64,000 bases of DNA from Agrobacterium tumefaciens (GTDB taxonomy: Bacteria; Pseudomonadota; Alphaproteobacteria; Rhizobiales; Rhizobiaceae). Made by a program: the position numbers and the translations under genes. Every line of letters begins with the position of its first letter. Position 1 is the first letter of the stretch. The stretch covers positions 1,926,001 to 1,990,000 of the forward strand of contig CP048486.1 of NCBI GenBank assembly GCA_025560025.1, read 5' to 3'. Under the pieces are notes generated by a model that made no database searches, had not been told where the DNA came from, and saw only the letters and a list, made by a program, of their open reading frames with translations. Below, in pieces: positions 18,053-26,882 of the stretch.

Positions 18053-19075
18053 ATGAAGCCGACAGTTCACGACATCGCCGAGAGGGCGGGCGTCAGCCTC
18101 GCCACCATAGACCGGGTGCTGAACATGCGCCCCGGCGTGCATGCGGCCACCCGCGCACGGGTGGAGGCGGCGATTGCCGAGCTTGGTTATGTGCGCGATA
18201 TCGCCGCCGCCAATCTGGCCAAGGGGCGCAACTATTCGCTGGTCTTCATCCTGCCCGGCAACGACAATTCCTTCATGGCGACGCTGCGGGCCGAGGTGCG
18301 GGCCGCAGCCAGCCGCGCCCATCTGGAACGCACGGCAATCCGCATCATCGAGGTGCCGCCCTTCAACGCCGCGGCGCTGACCGAAGCGCTCGAGGTTGCG
18401 CGGCGGGAAAAACCCTCGGGCGTCGCTTTCGTCGCCACTGATTCAGAAGATGTGGCGGAAGCGGCAGACCGGCTGGCGGATGACGGCATCGCCAGTGTCA
18501 CGCTGGTTTCCGATCTCTCCGGCTCGCGGCGCGACCATTATGCCGGCGTGGACAATGTCGCGGCGGGGCGCACGGCGGCGAGCCTCATGGGGCGGTTCCT
18601 CTCCGGGCGCGGCGGCGATATCGCCGTTGTTGCCGGCTCCATGCTGGTGCGTGACCATCGTGAGCGTCTGGAAGGTTTTCGCAGCGTCATCGAGTCGGAA
18701 TTTCCGCAATTGCGGCTTCTGCCGGTACTGGAGGGCAAGGATGACCCTGCCGCCGTAGAGGCGCTGGTTGCTGGTGCGCTGGGCAACAACGCGCTATCAG
18801 GCATCTACAGTCTCGGCGCCGGCAATCGCGGCCTCATCCGGGCGCTCAGAGCTGCGGGTGGCGAGAGGCCGCTTTCTGTCATCGCCCATGAACTGACGGA
18901 AAACACCGCCAATGCACTGCGGGAAGGGGTGCTCGACGCTGTGCTCAACCAGGATGCCGGCCATGAGGTGCGCAGCGCCATCCGCGTGTTGAAGGCGCGC
19001 GCCGATGGCCAGTCCGTCATCGCGGCGCAGGAACGTATCCGTATCGACATATTCCTCAGGGACAATCTGCCCTGA
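18053..19075 (+). CDS. LacI-family regulator of the xylose genes
   Basis: A 340-residue LacI/GalR regulator. The N-terminal helix-turn-helix is TVHDIAERAGVSLATIDRVLN, and the hinge leads into a periplasmic-binding-protein-like sensor domain (about 60-335). I chose the ATG at 18053, with GGGGAGG 7 bases upstream; an open frame runs further left through the repeat but is not convincing. It lies immediately before xylB and xylA in the same direction, so xylose or xylulose is the likely effector. The group with the ATIDRVLN recognition sequence is common among rhizobial sugar regulators. Confidence 0.85.
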   Translation: MKPTVHDIAERAGVSLATIDRVLNMRPGVHAATRARVEAAIAELGYVRDIAAANLAKGRNYSLVFILPGNDNSFMATLRAEVRAAASRAHLERTAIRIIEVPPFNAAALTEALEVARREKPSGVAFVATDSEDVAEAADRLADDGIASVTLVSDLSGSRRDHYAGVDNVAAGRTAASLMGRFLSGRGGDIAVVAGSMLVRDHRERLEGFRSVIESEFPQLRLLPVLEGKDDPAAVEALVAGALGNNALSGIYSLGAGNRGLIRALRAAGGERPLSVIAHELTENTANALREGVLDAVLNQDAGHEVRSAIRVLKARADGQSVIAAQERIRIDIFLRDNLP

Positions 19076-19078
19076 GAG

Positions 19079-19124
19079 CGCATTTCCAGGAAAAGTGGCC
19101 GCCGGCTTTCCATCCGGAAATGCG
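19079..19124. repeat. Short hairpin repeat after the LacI gene
   Basis: cgcatttcc (19079-19087) pairs with ggaaatgcg (19116-19124), with inner ggaaaag/ctttcc pairing. The stem has no T-tract. It resembles a small dispersed hairpin of Rhizobiaceae. A similar cruciform (26064-26111, aagcatc/gatgctt with inner ccgaaaa/ttttcgg) follows the ornithine decarboxylase gene. Confidence 0.55.
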
Positions 19125-19178
19125 GTGACTCTTAAAACCGCTGAAAGTGGCGCATGGAGCGCCGGAATGGAGAAATAC

Positions 19179-20633
19179 ATGTATCTCGGTCTCGATCTTG
19201 GAACATCCGGCATCAAAGCCCTGCTGATGGACGGCGATCAGAAGATCATCGGCTCGGCCAACGGCTCGCTGGATGTTTCGCGCCCGCATCACGGCTGGTC
19301 GGAACAGAACCCGGCCGACTGGATCGCCGCCGCCCAGACAGCAGTCGCCGGGCTGAAGCAGAAGTTTCCGAAGGAGCTTGCCGCCGTCAAGGGCATCGGC
19401 CTTTCCGGCCAGATGCACGGCGCGACGCTGATCGATGCGGCCGGCAGGGTGCTGCGTCCCTGCATTCTGTGGAACGATACGCGTTCTTACGCCGAGGCGG
19501 CCGCACTCGATGCCGATCCGCGTTTCCGCAAGATCACCGGCAATATCGTTTTCCCCGGCTTCACCGCGCCGAAACTTGCCTGGGTGGCGAAAAACGAACC
19601 TGAAATCTTCGCGAAAGTGGCCAAGGTATTGTTGCCGAAGGATTATCTGCGGCTGTGGCTGACCGGCGAATATATCTCCGAAATGTCCGACTCCGCCGGC
19701 ACCTCCTGGCTCGACACCGGCGCGCGCAAGTGGTCTGCCGAGCTTCTCTCCGCCACCGGGCTGGATGAAAAACATATGCCCTCGCTGGCGGAAGGCACCG
19801 ATGAGGCGGGCGTTCTGCGGTCCGAACTCGCCTCCGAATGGGGCATTGCGGGCAGGGCCGTGGTTGCCGGTGGTGCCGGCGACAACGCGGCTTCCGCCTG
19901 CGGCATGGGCACGGTGAAGGAAGGTCACGCCTTCGTGTCGCTTGGCACCTCCGGCGTGCTGTTTGCCGCCAACGCCTCCTATCTGCCGAAGCCGGAAAGC
20001 GCCGTTCACGCCTTCTGCCACGCGCTGCCCAACACCTGGCACCAGATGGGCGTCATCCTGTCCGCCACCGATGCGCTCAACTGGTATTCGCGCCTCACCG
20101 GCAAGTCCGCCGCCGACCTGACGGGCGAACTGGGCGAAACGCTTCTGGCCCCGACCGGCGTGACCTTCGCGCCCTATCTTTCCGGCGAGCGCACGCCGCA
20201 TAATGACGCCGCCATTCGCGGCTCCTTCATCGGCCTTTCCCATGAAAGCGACCGCAAGGCGCTGACGCAGGCGGTGCTGGAAGGGGTTACCTTCGCCATC
20301 CGCGACAATCTCGAAGCGCTGAAATCCGCCGGCACCACCATTTCCCGCGTCACCGCCATCGGCGGCGGCTCACGCTCGGCCTATTGGCTGGCCTCGATTG
20401 CCACATCGCTCGGTGTGCCCGTGGATATTCCGGCGGAGGGCGATTTCGGTGCTGCCTTCGGCGCCGCGCGTCTTGGTCTGATTGCGGCAACCGGGGCCGA
20501 CCCGGTCGCGGTCTGCACCCAGCCGCAGACGGCGCGCACCATCGAGCCGGTGGCGGCGCTTGGCGGCGCCTATGAGGAGGCTTACCGGCGGTATCACGCG
20601 CTTTACCCGGCGATCAGGGCGCTTTCGCATTGA
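19179..20633 (+). CDS. xylB: Xylulokinase
   Basis: A 484-residue FGGY-family kinase that phosphorylates D-xylulose with ATP. The N-terminal phosphate motif MYLGLDLGTSGIKA, SGQMHGATLID, ILWNDTRSYAEA and the C-terminal IGGGSRSAYWLASIATSLG are all present. The length equals that of E. coli XylB. I chose the ATG at 19179 with TGGAGA just upstream; an in-frame ATG at 19167 is possible, and the longer frame to 19005 overlaps the LacI gene and is unlikely. Its partner xylA lies 217 bases downstream past a repeat. Confidence 0.93.
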   Translation: MYLGLDLGTSGIKALLMDGDQKIIGSANGSLDVSRPHHGWSEQNPADWIAAAQTAVAGLKQKFPKELAAVKGIGLSGQMHGATLIDAAGRVLRPCILWNDTRSYAEAAALDADPRFRKITGNIVFPGFTAPKLAWVAKNEPEIFAKVAKVLLPKDYLRLWLTGEYISEMSDSAGTSWLDTGARKWSAELLSATGLDEKHMPSLAEGTDEAGVLRSELASEWGIAGRAVVAGGAGDNAASACGMGTVKEGHAFVSLGTSGVLFAANASYLPKPESAVHAFCHALPNTWHQMGVILSATDALNWYSRLTGKSAADLTGELGETLLAPTGVTFAPYLSGERTPHNDAAIRGSFIGLSHESDRKALTQAVLEGVTFAIRDNLEALKSAGTTISRVTAIGGGSRSAYWLASIATSLGVPVDIPAEGDFGAAFGAARLGLIAATGADPVAVCTQPQTARTIEPVAALGGAYEEAYRRYHALYPAIRALSH

Positions 20634-20651
20634 GGCTTCGAGTTCGCCGCT

Positions 20652-20809
20652 TACCCCCTCTGCCCTGCCGGGCATCTCCCCCTCAAGGGGGGAGATCGGC
20701 AAGGCGCTAAGCTCATCACGTTAGATGCAACGATAGAGGTGGGCGGGACGGCCCAGCAATTCGATCTCCCCCCTTGAGGGGGAGATGTCCGGCAGGACAG
20801 AGGGGGGTA
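20652..20809. repeat. Palindromic repeat, TACCCCC-type arms, between xylB and xylA
   Basis: Arms taccccctctgccctgccgg (20652) and ccggcaggacagaggggggt (ending near 20808) with the CTCCCCCTcaaGGGGGG inner palindrome in each. The family is the same as at 8774 and 51469. If transcribed with the operon it would form a long stem-loop between the two xyl messages. Confidence 0.85.
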
Positions 20810-20850
20810 ACCACGCCCTCCATCATTTCAACCAACCAAGGAGGATCCCC

Positions 20851-22161
20851 ATGAGCACAGGTTTTTTCGGCGACATAACCAAGATCAAATATGAAGGCCC
20901 CGACAGCACCAATCCGCTGGCTTTCCGCCACTACAATCCCGATGAGATTGTTGCCGGCAAGCGCATGGAGGATCATCTGCGTTTCGCGGTGGCCTACTGG
21001 CATACCTTCACCTGGCCGGGCGGCGATCCCTTTGGCGGGCAGACGTTTCAGCGTCCGTGGTTCGAAGACACCATGCAGGCCGCCAAGCTGAAGGCCGATG
21101 TCGCTTTCGAATTTTTCTCGCTGCTCGGTTCGCCGTTTTATTGCTTCCACGATGCGGATGTACGCCCGGAAGGCAAAAACTTCGCTGAAAACACGAAGAA
21201 CCTTAACGAGATCGTTGATTATTTTGCTGAAAAACAGGCTCAGACCGGCGTCAAGCTTCTCTGGGGAACGGCGAACCTCTTCTCCAACCGTCGCTTCATG
21301 TCGGGTGCGGCCACCAATCCGGACCCGGATGTTTTCGCTTTCTCCGCCGCCACGGTGAAAACCTGCCTCGACGCCACCAAGAAGCTCGGCGGCGCGAATT
21401 ATGTTCTGTGGGGCGGCCGTGAGGGTTACGAAACCCTGCTCAACACCGATCTTTCCCGCGAGCTGGACCAGATGGGCCGTTTCCTCAATCTGGTGGTGGA
21501 ATATAAATACAAGATCGGTTTCGAAGGCACGATCCTGATCGAGCCGAAGCCGCAGGAGCCGACCAAGCACCAGTATGACTATGACGTTGCCACCGTTTAT
21601 GCCTTCCTGCAGAAGAACGGCCTCGAAAAGGAAGTGAAGCTCAATATCGAGCAGGGCCACGCCATCCTTGCCGGCCATTCCTTCGAGCATGAACTGGCTC
21701 TCGCCAATGCCTTCGGCATTTTCGGCTCCATCGACATGAACCGCAACGATTACCAGTCCGGCTGGGATACCGACCAGTTCCCCAACAACGTGCCGGAAAT
21801 GGCGCTTGCCTATTACCACGTGCTGGCCGGTGGCGGCTTCAAGAATGGCGGCACCAATTTCGATGCCAAGCTGCGCCGCCAGTCGCTCGATCCGCAGGAC
21901 CTGCTGATCGGCCATATCGGCGGCATGGATTGCTGCGCCCGTGGCCTGAAGGCGGCGGCGAAAATGGTCGAGGACGGCGCGCTGTCCAAGCCGCTTGCGG
22001 AACGTTACGCCGGGTGGGACGCCCCCGAGGCCCAGAAGATGCTGCGCGGCGAGCTGAAGCTCGACGAGATCGCGGCACTGGTGGAGCGCGAGGATATCAA
22101 TCCCGAGCCGAAATCCGGTCGTCAGGAATATCTGGAGAACGTGGTCAACCGTTACGTTTGA
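20851..22161 (+). CDS. xylA: Xylose isomerase
   Basis: A 436-residue class II xylose isomerase that converts D-xylose to D-xylulose using two divalent metals. [13 protein letters not shown] carries the catalytic His near residue 101. [18 protein letters not shown] carries the metal-binding Glu and the catalytic Lys, and the later metal ligands are in [17 protein letters not shown] and [16 protein letters not shown] sits upstream of the ATG at 20851. A hairpin near 22188-22206 (gcggggg...tcccgc) with a T-rich tail may end the xyl transcript. Confidence 0.95.
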   Translation: MSTGFFGDITKIKYEGPDSTNPLAFRHYNPDEIVAGKRMEDHLRFAVAYWHTFTWPGGDPFGGQTFQRPWFEDTMQAAKLKADVAFEFFSLLGSPFYCFHDADVRPEGKNFAENTKNLNEIVDYFAEKQAQTGVKLLWGTANLFSNRRFMSGAATNPDPDVFAFSAATVKTCLDATKKLGGANYVLWGGREGYETLLNTDLSRELDQMGRFLNLVVEYKYKIGFEGTILIEPKPQEPTKHQYDYDVATVYAFLQKNGLEKEVKLNIEQGHAILAGHSFEHELALANAFGIFGSIDMNRNDYQSGWDTDQFPNNVPEMALAYYHVLAGGGFKNGGTNFDAKLRRQSLDPQDLLIGHIGGMDCCARGLKAAAKMVEDGALSKPLAERYAGWDAPEAQKMLRGELKLDEIAALVEREDINPEPKSGRQEYLENVVNRYV

Positions 22162-22322
22162 CCGGGTCCTTGTTTCCAAAAAAGAAGGCGGGGGAACATC
22201 TCCCGCTTTCGTCGTTTCGGCTTGACGATCTCCGTCACGGCACACGCGACGTCATCCTCGCCCTTGAGGCGAGGATCCACAAGCGGCTTGGTCGTGGATC
22301 CCCGGGTCAAGCAACCGTGGAC

Positions 22323-23265
22323 CTATTGTGCGAAAGCGGTGTCTGATCGAGCGATAGCGTTGAGGATGGTGATGAGTTTCCGCACGGTTGCGATCATGGC
22401 GAGTTTGAAGGGCTTACCGCGGGTTCTGAGCCTTTGATAGAAGGCGCCGAGGACAGGGTCCCTGACCTTGATGGCGCTGAGGACGGCCATATAGGCGATG
22501 TCGCGCAGATGCTTTCTGCCGCCAACACATCGCCCGTTTTGGTCCGATGCGCCCGGCTGGCGCGCATAGGGCGCGACACCGATAAGGGCGGCGGCGACCT
22601 TTGCGGAGACTTTGCCCAGTTCCGGCATGTCGGCGAGCAGTGCCGTTGCCAGGACCGGCCCGACGCCGGTGACCTGGCGAAGGCGGGCATGGCTTTTGCG
22701 CAGCCGCGGCGTCTGCGCCAGCACATCACCGATTGCCGCATCCAATGTGGCGATATCCTGAGCGATGGTCCGCAGGCGCTCCCCGATCAGGTCGCGCACC
22801 AGCGGTTCGTCGATGGTGTCGAGTTGGCTGACCAGCCCGCTCCTTTCGGCCAGCAGGCGCCGGCGGTGGGTGCTGATCGCATGCAGCCTGCGGCAAGCCG
22901 GATCAGGCGCGTAGGGTGTGAGGTCACGCCATACCGCCATCAGATAACGGGCGATCATGGCCGCATCGATGCGGTCGGTTTTGGCCAGCTGGCCGATGGC
23001 GCGGGCAAAGCTGCGCACGCGGGCAGGCGCCACGACATAAACCTCAAGGCCTTCGGCATGAAGACCATCGGCCAGCCTGCTTTCATAACCGCCCGAGGCT
23101 TCGAGACCGATGGCGACCGGCCCCAGTCCCCTAAGGCGCCGGGCCAGCTGCGTGATCTCGTCCGGTGACGAGCCGCAACGAAAGCTTTTACCGGCGGGAT
23201 GGGATATGGATGTCGAAGTACTGCTTGGAAACGTCGATGCCGACGACGGCGATATCATGTATCAT
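22323..23265 (-). pseudogene. IS110-family DEDD recombinase, frameshifted near codon 22
   Basis: The start ATG at 23265 opens MIHDIAVVGIDVSKQYFDIH, which carries the first catalytic Asp (Asp11) but reaches TAA at 23188-23190. The rest of the protein continues in the +1 frame from about 23200 to the stop at 22323. It shows the DEDD Glu in IGLEASGGYES, Asp residues in KTDRIDAAM, a helix-hairpin-helix segment (LRQVTGVGPVLATALL) and the Transposase_20 region with a candidate catalytic Ser in QPGASDQNGR. The downstream frame has its own ATG at 23258 but lacks Asp11. One base has been gained or lost near 23190-23210, so it is probably inactive unless decoded by frameshifting. Confidence 0.85.
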
Positions 23266-23280
23266 GGCCTTGCTCCCAGG

Positions 23281-23440
23281 CTTGTGGTGCGGGCAAAAGC
23301 CCGATCAACCGTTCGGGGTCAAAGGGAGCAGGCAGGGCCTTGCTTGACCTCGGCTGTTTAAACCAGCCCGAAAAAACGGCCGCCTGCCTGCATCAGCCGG
23401 GCTTGCGCTGCCAGGCTGATGCATCCAGTAAACCACAAAT
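23281..23440 (-). ncRNA. Candidate IS110 bridge RNA with target and donor guides
   Basis: On the element's strand the non-coding region upstream of the recombinase contains four guide-like segments in the order known for IS621. The left-target guide TCGGGCT (23371-23365) equals the left target. The right-target guide GGTCAAG (23349-23343) is complementary to the right target. The left-donor guide ACGGTTG (23312-23306) equals the IS right end (22318-22312). The right-donor guide CACAAG (23286-23281) is complementary to the IS left end with its core. The outer boundary of the RNA is approximate. The matches are seen in sequence; the RNA itself is inferred. Confidence 0.7.
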
Positions 23441-23500
23441 CGTCCACACAAGCCCGAGGATGACGGAGGTGAGGGCTGTCTGTGGCCAACGCCCGCGTCC

Positions 23501-24394
23501 TCACCCATTCTTCCTGAACCACGCCGAGAGATAATCCACGAAGCTGCGCACCTTGGCGGGCAGGTAGCGGCGATGCGGATAGACCGCGTAAATACCGCGA
23601 TCCTTGGAAATATAGTCATCGAACAGCGTCACCAGCTCGCCGGACTGGATATAGGGCCTGGCGATGAAATCCGGCACGAGCGCAATGCCGAGCCCGGCGC
23701 GGGCGGCGCGCAGCGTCGCCTGCGGGCTGTTGACCTCAATTGGCCCGCTGATGGCGACCGAGTTCGAGCCGCCATCCGGCTCGAGATAACGCACCGTATT
23801 GTGGAAGCGGGTGTTGGTGTCGATGATGAAGGGAACGCGGGAGAAATCCTGCGGCCCGTCAAGCGGTCCATGCTGGGCCACAAAATCCGCCGTCGCCACC
23901 GCATAGACCCGGAAATCGGAAAGCTTGCGGGCGATGAGGCCCGAATCTTCCAGCCGCGTGATTCGAACCGCAAGGTCGAAACCTTCCTCGATCAGATCGA
24001 CGAATCGGTCCTCGGCGACGATTTCGAGCGACAGTTCCGGATTTTCCTTGGCGAAATCGATCAGGCTCTGACCGACATCGGCGTCGATGAAGGTGCGGGG
24101 AACCGAAATCCGGAGCTTGCCTTTCAGATCCGCATTCTTCTCACGCACCAGATCGGCAAGGTTGTCGATCTCCTTCAAAATGTCGGATGCGGTGCGGTAA
24201 TAAGTGTGTCCGGCCTCCGTCAGGGAAAATTGCCGGGTTGTGCGATTGAGAAGCAATGCGCCGAGATCATCTTCCAGTTCCCGCACATATTTGGACAAAA
24301 GCGCCTTGGAACGCCCGGTCTTGCGCGCAGCGGCGGAAAAACCTTCCGCTTCGACAACATCGATAAAGGCGCGGATGCGGGTGAGCGTGTCCAT
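23501..24394 (-). CDS. LysR-family transcriptional regulator
   Basis: A 297-residue LysR regulator. The winged helix is at residues 1-62 (IRAFIDVVEAEGFSAAARKT, then SKALLSKYVRELEDDLGALL), and the substrate-binding domain runs from about 90, with LRISVPRTF and a late ARAGLGIALVPDF. It belongs to the CrgA/AaeR-like group typified by RTTRQFSLTEAG. It is divergent from the ornithine decarboxylase gene, but 536 bases separate them, and most of that looks like the decarboxylase leader. Its target is unknown. The IS110 element lies just beyond its 3' end. Confidence 0.87.
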   Translation of the reverse strand: MDTLTRIRAFIDVVEAEGFSAAARKTGRSKALLSKYVRELEDDLGALLLNRTTRQFSLTEAGHTYYRTASDILKEIDNLADLVREKNADLKGKLRISVPRTFIDADVGQSLIDFAKENPELSLEIVAEDRFVDLIEEGFDLAVRITRLEDSGLIARKLSDFRVYAVATADFVAQHGPLDGPQDFSRVPFIIDTNTRFHNTVRYLEPDGGSNSVAISGPIEVNSPQATLRAARAGLGIALVPDFIARPYIQSGELVTLFDDYISKDRGIYAVYPHRRYLPAKVRSFVDYLSAWFRKNG

Positions 24395-24553
24395 GGGAAT
24401 CCTCCGGTTCGTTCCATATAATTGAACGCTGGGGGCTGACTGTTCAACCCTAAATTCGCTGCCGAAAAAATCCGCGATTTGATGAAAAAATCCTCTTGAT
24501 TATGACTGCGAATATTCTTATTTCACGGGCTGCCCAAAGTCGCACGTGCCCAT

Positions 24554-24915
24554 GTGTGTCCGCCGATTCCTCGATGTGGTGAGGATTTAGGTAAGGTACC
24601 TGGAACTAACCCCTCCAGTCGCTATTCCGGCCAACCGGGAAATGCGAGGACATATGAAGCAACGACGGTGCGGGCCTTTCTGGTTCTCTGCCGGCTTTCC
24701 ATCAGCCGGGGTACTGAAGAGGCACACCATCATTGCCTGAAGTGCGGTCGGGTCAATCCCTCCAATCGATGGCAGACAAAGCCGAATGATGCTCTGGCAG
24801 GGCGTCGTTCACATTCGCGCCTTGAGCGTATGCTATTGAATCTGCGCCTCCACCGGCTGATTCGTCTGCATATCTCGAGCGTCCTTTGTCCTCCGGATTT
24901 TCCGGAGCCGGTTTT
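24554..24915 (+). ncRNA. Long structured leader of ornithine decarboxylase (speF-motif candidate)
   Basis: About 375 bases lie between the LysR promoter area and the decarboxylase. Alphaproteobacterial ornithine decarboxylase genes carry a conserved leader called the speF motif, and the position and length here fit. A hairpin right before the ribosome site, ctccgga (24891-24897) and tccggag (24901-24907) followed by ccggtttta, could act as a terminator or occlude translation. A short frame, 24654-24740, begins MKQRRCGPFWFSAGF after GAGGACAT and could be a leader peptide. The covariance match was not tested. Confidence 0.5.
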
Positions 24916-24930
24916 ATAGGGAATATATCG

Positions 24931-26064
24931 ATGACGACTGCACGCATTCTCGACTTCATCAAGACCCGACGTCCCGAAGGCCCTTGCCTTGTGGTTGATC
25001 TCGACGTCGTGCGCGACAATTTCAACGCGTTCCGGCACTCCCTGCCGAACAGCGCGATCTATTATGCCGTGAAGGCAAACCCGGCTCCCGAAATCCTGAA
25101 GCTGCTCGCTTCGCTCGGCTCCAACTTCGATTGCGCCTCCGTGGCTGAAATCCAGATGGCGCTCGATGCCGGTGCAACTGCTGACCGCATCTCCTTCGGC
25201 AACACCATCAAGAAGGAACGCGATGTTGCGCGCGCCCATGCGCTCGGCATCGATCTTTTCGCCGTGGACAGCCATGAGGAAGTCGAGAAGGTTGCCCGTG
25301 CAGCTCCCGGCGCGCGCGTCTTCTGCCGCGTGCTGACGGATGGCGAAGGCGCCGAATGGCCGCTGTCGCGCAAGTTCGGCTGCGTGCCGCAGATGGCTGT
25401 CGATGTTCTGGTCTATGCACATCAGCTGGGTCTCGAATCCTACGGCGTGTCGTTCCATGTCGGTTCGCAGATGATGAATCTCGACGCATGGGATGCGGCG
25501 CTGGCCGATGCAAAGCGGGTCTTTGCTTCGCTCTCCAAGCAGGGCATCCACCTGCAGATGGTCAATATGGGCGGCGGTTTCCCGACCAAGTACCTGCGTG
25601 ACGTTCCGGCTGCCGAAGAATACGGTCAGGCAATCGACGCGGCGCTGCGCAAGCACTTCGGTAACCAGATTCCGAAGACGATCATCGAGCCGGGCCGCGG
25701 CATGGTTGGCAATGCGGGCGTCATCAAGGCGGAAGTCGTTCTCGTCTCGAAGAAGTCCGACAATGACAACCACCGCTGGGTGTTCCTCGACATCGGCAAG
25801 TTCGGCGGTCTCGCCGAGACGATGGACGAGGCGATCCGTTACCCGATCCGCACCGAGCGCGATCAGGACGAGATGCAGCCCTGCGTTCTGGCCGGTCCGA
25901 CCTGCGACAGCGCCGACGTGCTGTATGAAAAGAACATGTACCCGCTGCCGGTCTCTCTGACCATCGGTGACGAAGTTCTGATCGAAGGCACGGGCGCCTA
26001 TACGACGACCTATTCGGCGGTTGCCTTTAACGGCTTCGAGCCGCTGAAAGCCTACGTCATCTAA
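24931..26064 (+). CDS. Ornithine (lysine/ornithine) decarboxylase, PLP fold-III
   Basis: A 377-residue alanine-racemase-fold decarboxylase making putrescine from ornithine. The PLP lysine is Lys48 in YYAVKANPAPE. The following signatures are SFHVGSQ, VNMGGGFP, IIEPGRGMVG and the catalytic-Cys segment LAGPTCDSADVL. It is eukaryote-like and unrelated to the fold-I SpeC/SpeF of enterics. The ribosome site TAGGGA precedes the ATG at 24931. Polyamine control through the long leader is likely. The same enzyme class may also accept lysine. The gene is followed by a hairpin and the GNAT gene. Confidence 0.92.
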   Translation: MTTARILDFIKTRRPEGPCLVVDLDVVRDNFNAFRHSLPNSAIYYAVKANPAPEILKLLASLGSNFDCASVAEIQMALDAGATADRISFGNTIKKERDVARAHALGIDLFAVDSHEEVEKVARAAPGARVFCRVLTDGEGAEWPLSRKFGCVPQMAVDVLVYAHQLGLESYGVSFHVGSQMMNLDAWDAALADAKRVFASLSKQGIHLQMVNMGGGFPTKYLRDVPAAEEYGQAIDAALRKHFGNQIPKTIIEPGRGMVGNAGVIKAEVVLVSKKSDNDNHRWVFLDIGKFGGLAETMDEAIRYPIRTERDQDEMQPCVLAGPTCDSADVLYEKNMYPLPVSLTIGDEVLIEGTGAYTTTYSAVAFNGFEPLKAYVI

Positions 26065-26312
26065 AGCATCCGACCGAAAAGCGTAGTGCGTTTTCGGGAA
26101 ATCCGATGCTTCGATAAAAGTCCGAGCGCCGTCCGCTGAAAAGGGCGGCGTCTCGACCAAGCTTCCGTTCCGGCCCTGCCGATTGTGCTGTTGCGCAAAT
26201 CCCTGCTTGCTGCTCCTCTTCCAGCCGAGGAAAGCGTGTCGGCGGGCCGGAACGGCTCCACCATTTTTCATCAAGGGCCGCGTGTGGGCGGTTGTGTGAC
26301 GGGAGGCCAAGA

Positions 26313-26882
26313 ATGGCCGCTCTTTTGAATTCGGTACGGGCATTTTTCACACCGCAGACATTTCATGTCGATCAGGAAAATCCGGGCGATGTCGTTGCCC
26401 GTGAGAACCTGCTGGACCGCGCCATGGGCGCCGGCCGCCGCCGCAAGTCTTCCGAGAAGCTGCGCGCTGGCCGCGTTCCGGCCGAAGGCCTGGCGCTGGT
26501 CGCCCGTGATGAGGATGGCCATGTCATCGGCACGGTGCGCCTGTGGAATGTCGAAGCCGGCATTTCGCGCGAAGGCCGCGTCGTCGAAGCGCTGCTGCTC
26601 GGTCCGCTGGCCGTCGACGCCGCCCATGAGGGCAAGGGCATCGGCTCGGCACTGATGCGTGCAGCGATCTCCGAAGCCACAAAGCGCGGCCACGGCGCCA
26701 TTCTTCTGGTTGGTGACGCCCCCTATTACGAGCGTTTCGGCTTCTTCGCCGAAAAGGCCCAGCACCTGATCATGCCCGGCCCGTTCGAGCGCAGCCGTTT
26801 CCTGGCGCTGGAACTGAAGGCTGGCTGGCTGGAAGGCGCTGCCGGCCTTCTGGTGGCAAGCGGGCGCAGGCTCTCGGCCTGA
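26313..26882 (+). CDS. GNAT-family N-acetyltransferase (YhbS/COG3153-like)
   Basis: A 189-residue acetyltransferase. Acetyl-CoA motif A is LGPLAVDAAHEGKGIGSALM at about residues 98-117, followed by LVGDAPYYERFGFF, typical of the YhbS group. The start at 26313 has GGGAGG upstream; an ATG seven codons earlier lacks a ribosome site. The N-terminal 20 residues (MAALLNSVRAFFTPQTFHVD) precede the fold. It follows ornithine decarboxylase by 248 bases, as is common in rhizobia, so a polyamine or other amine substrate is possible but unproven. Confidence 0.82.
   Translation: MAALLNSVRAFFTPQTFHVDQENPGDVVARENLLDRAMGAGRRRKSSEKLRAGRVPAEGLALVARDEDGHVIGTVRLWNVEAGISREGRVVEALLLGPLAVDAAHEGKGIGSALMRAAISEATKRGHGAILLVGDAPYYERFGFFAEKAQHLIMPGPFERSRFLALELKAGWLEGAAGLLVASGRRLSA

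Larger units (their letters stand above)
22312..23452 (-). mobile_element. IS110-family insertion sequence (about 1.14 kb)
   Basis: Boundaries come from restoring the interrupted palindrome. AG (CT on the element's strand) is present at both junctions, 22310-22311 and 23451-23452, and serves as the shared dinucleotide core. There are no long terminal inverted repeats; only GTGGAC/GTCCAC is shared near the ends. On its own strand the element carries about 185 bases of non-coding DNA before the recombinase and about 11 after it, the IS110/IS621 arrangement in which the bridge RNA is upstream. The recombinase frame is broken. Confidence 0.85.
22250..23468. repeat. CCTCGGG-type palindromic repeat split by the IS110 element
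   Basis: The left part (about 22250-22311, gtcatcctcgcccttgaggc ... gatccccgggtcaag) and the right part (23451-23468, agcccgaggatgacgg) rejoin across the insertion to give gggtcaagcccgaggatgac, the standard right arm of the family seen at 1768-1793. The IS therefore landed in the centre of that arm. Confidence 0.85.

Noticed and set aside
20716..22245. A 509-codon open frame on the minus strand
   Set aside because: It is antisense to xylA, whose catalytic motifs are all intact on the plus strand.
22323..23265. Programmed frameshifting of the IS110 recombinase
   Set aside because: IS110 recombinases are normally single frames, and I see no slippery heptamer at the overlap. A simple indel is the better explanation, though it is not excluded.
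24554..24919. A 121-codon frame in the ornithine decarboxylase leader
   Set aside because: It has no ribosome site and no recognisable domain, and the region is better explained as a structured leader.
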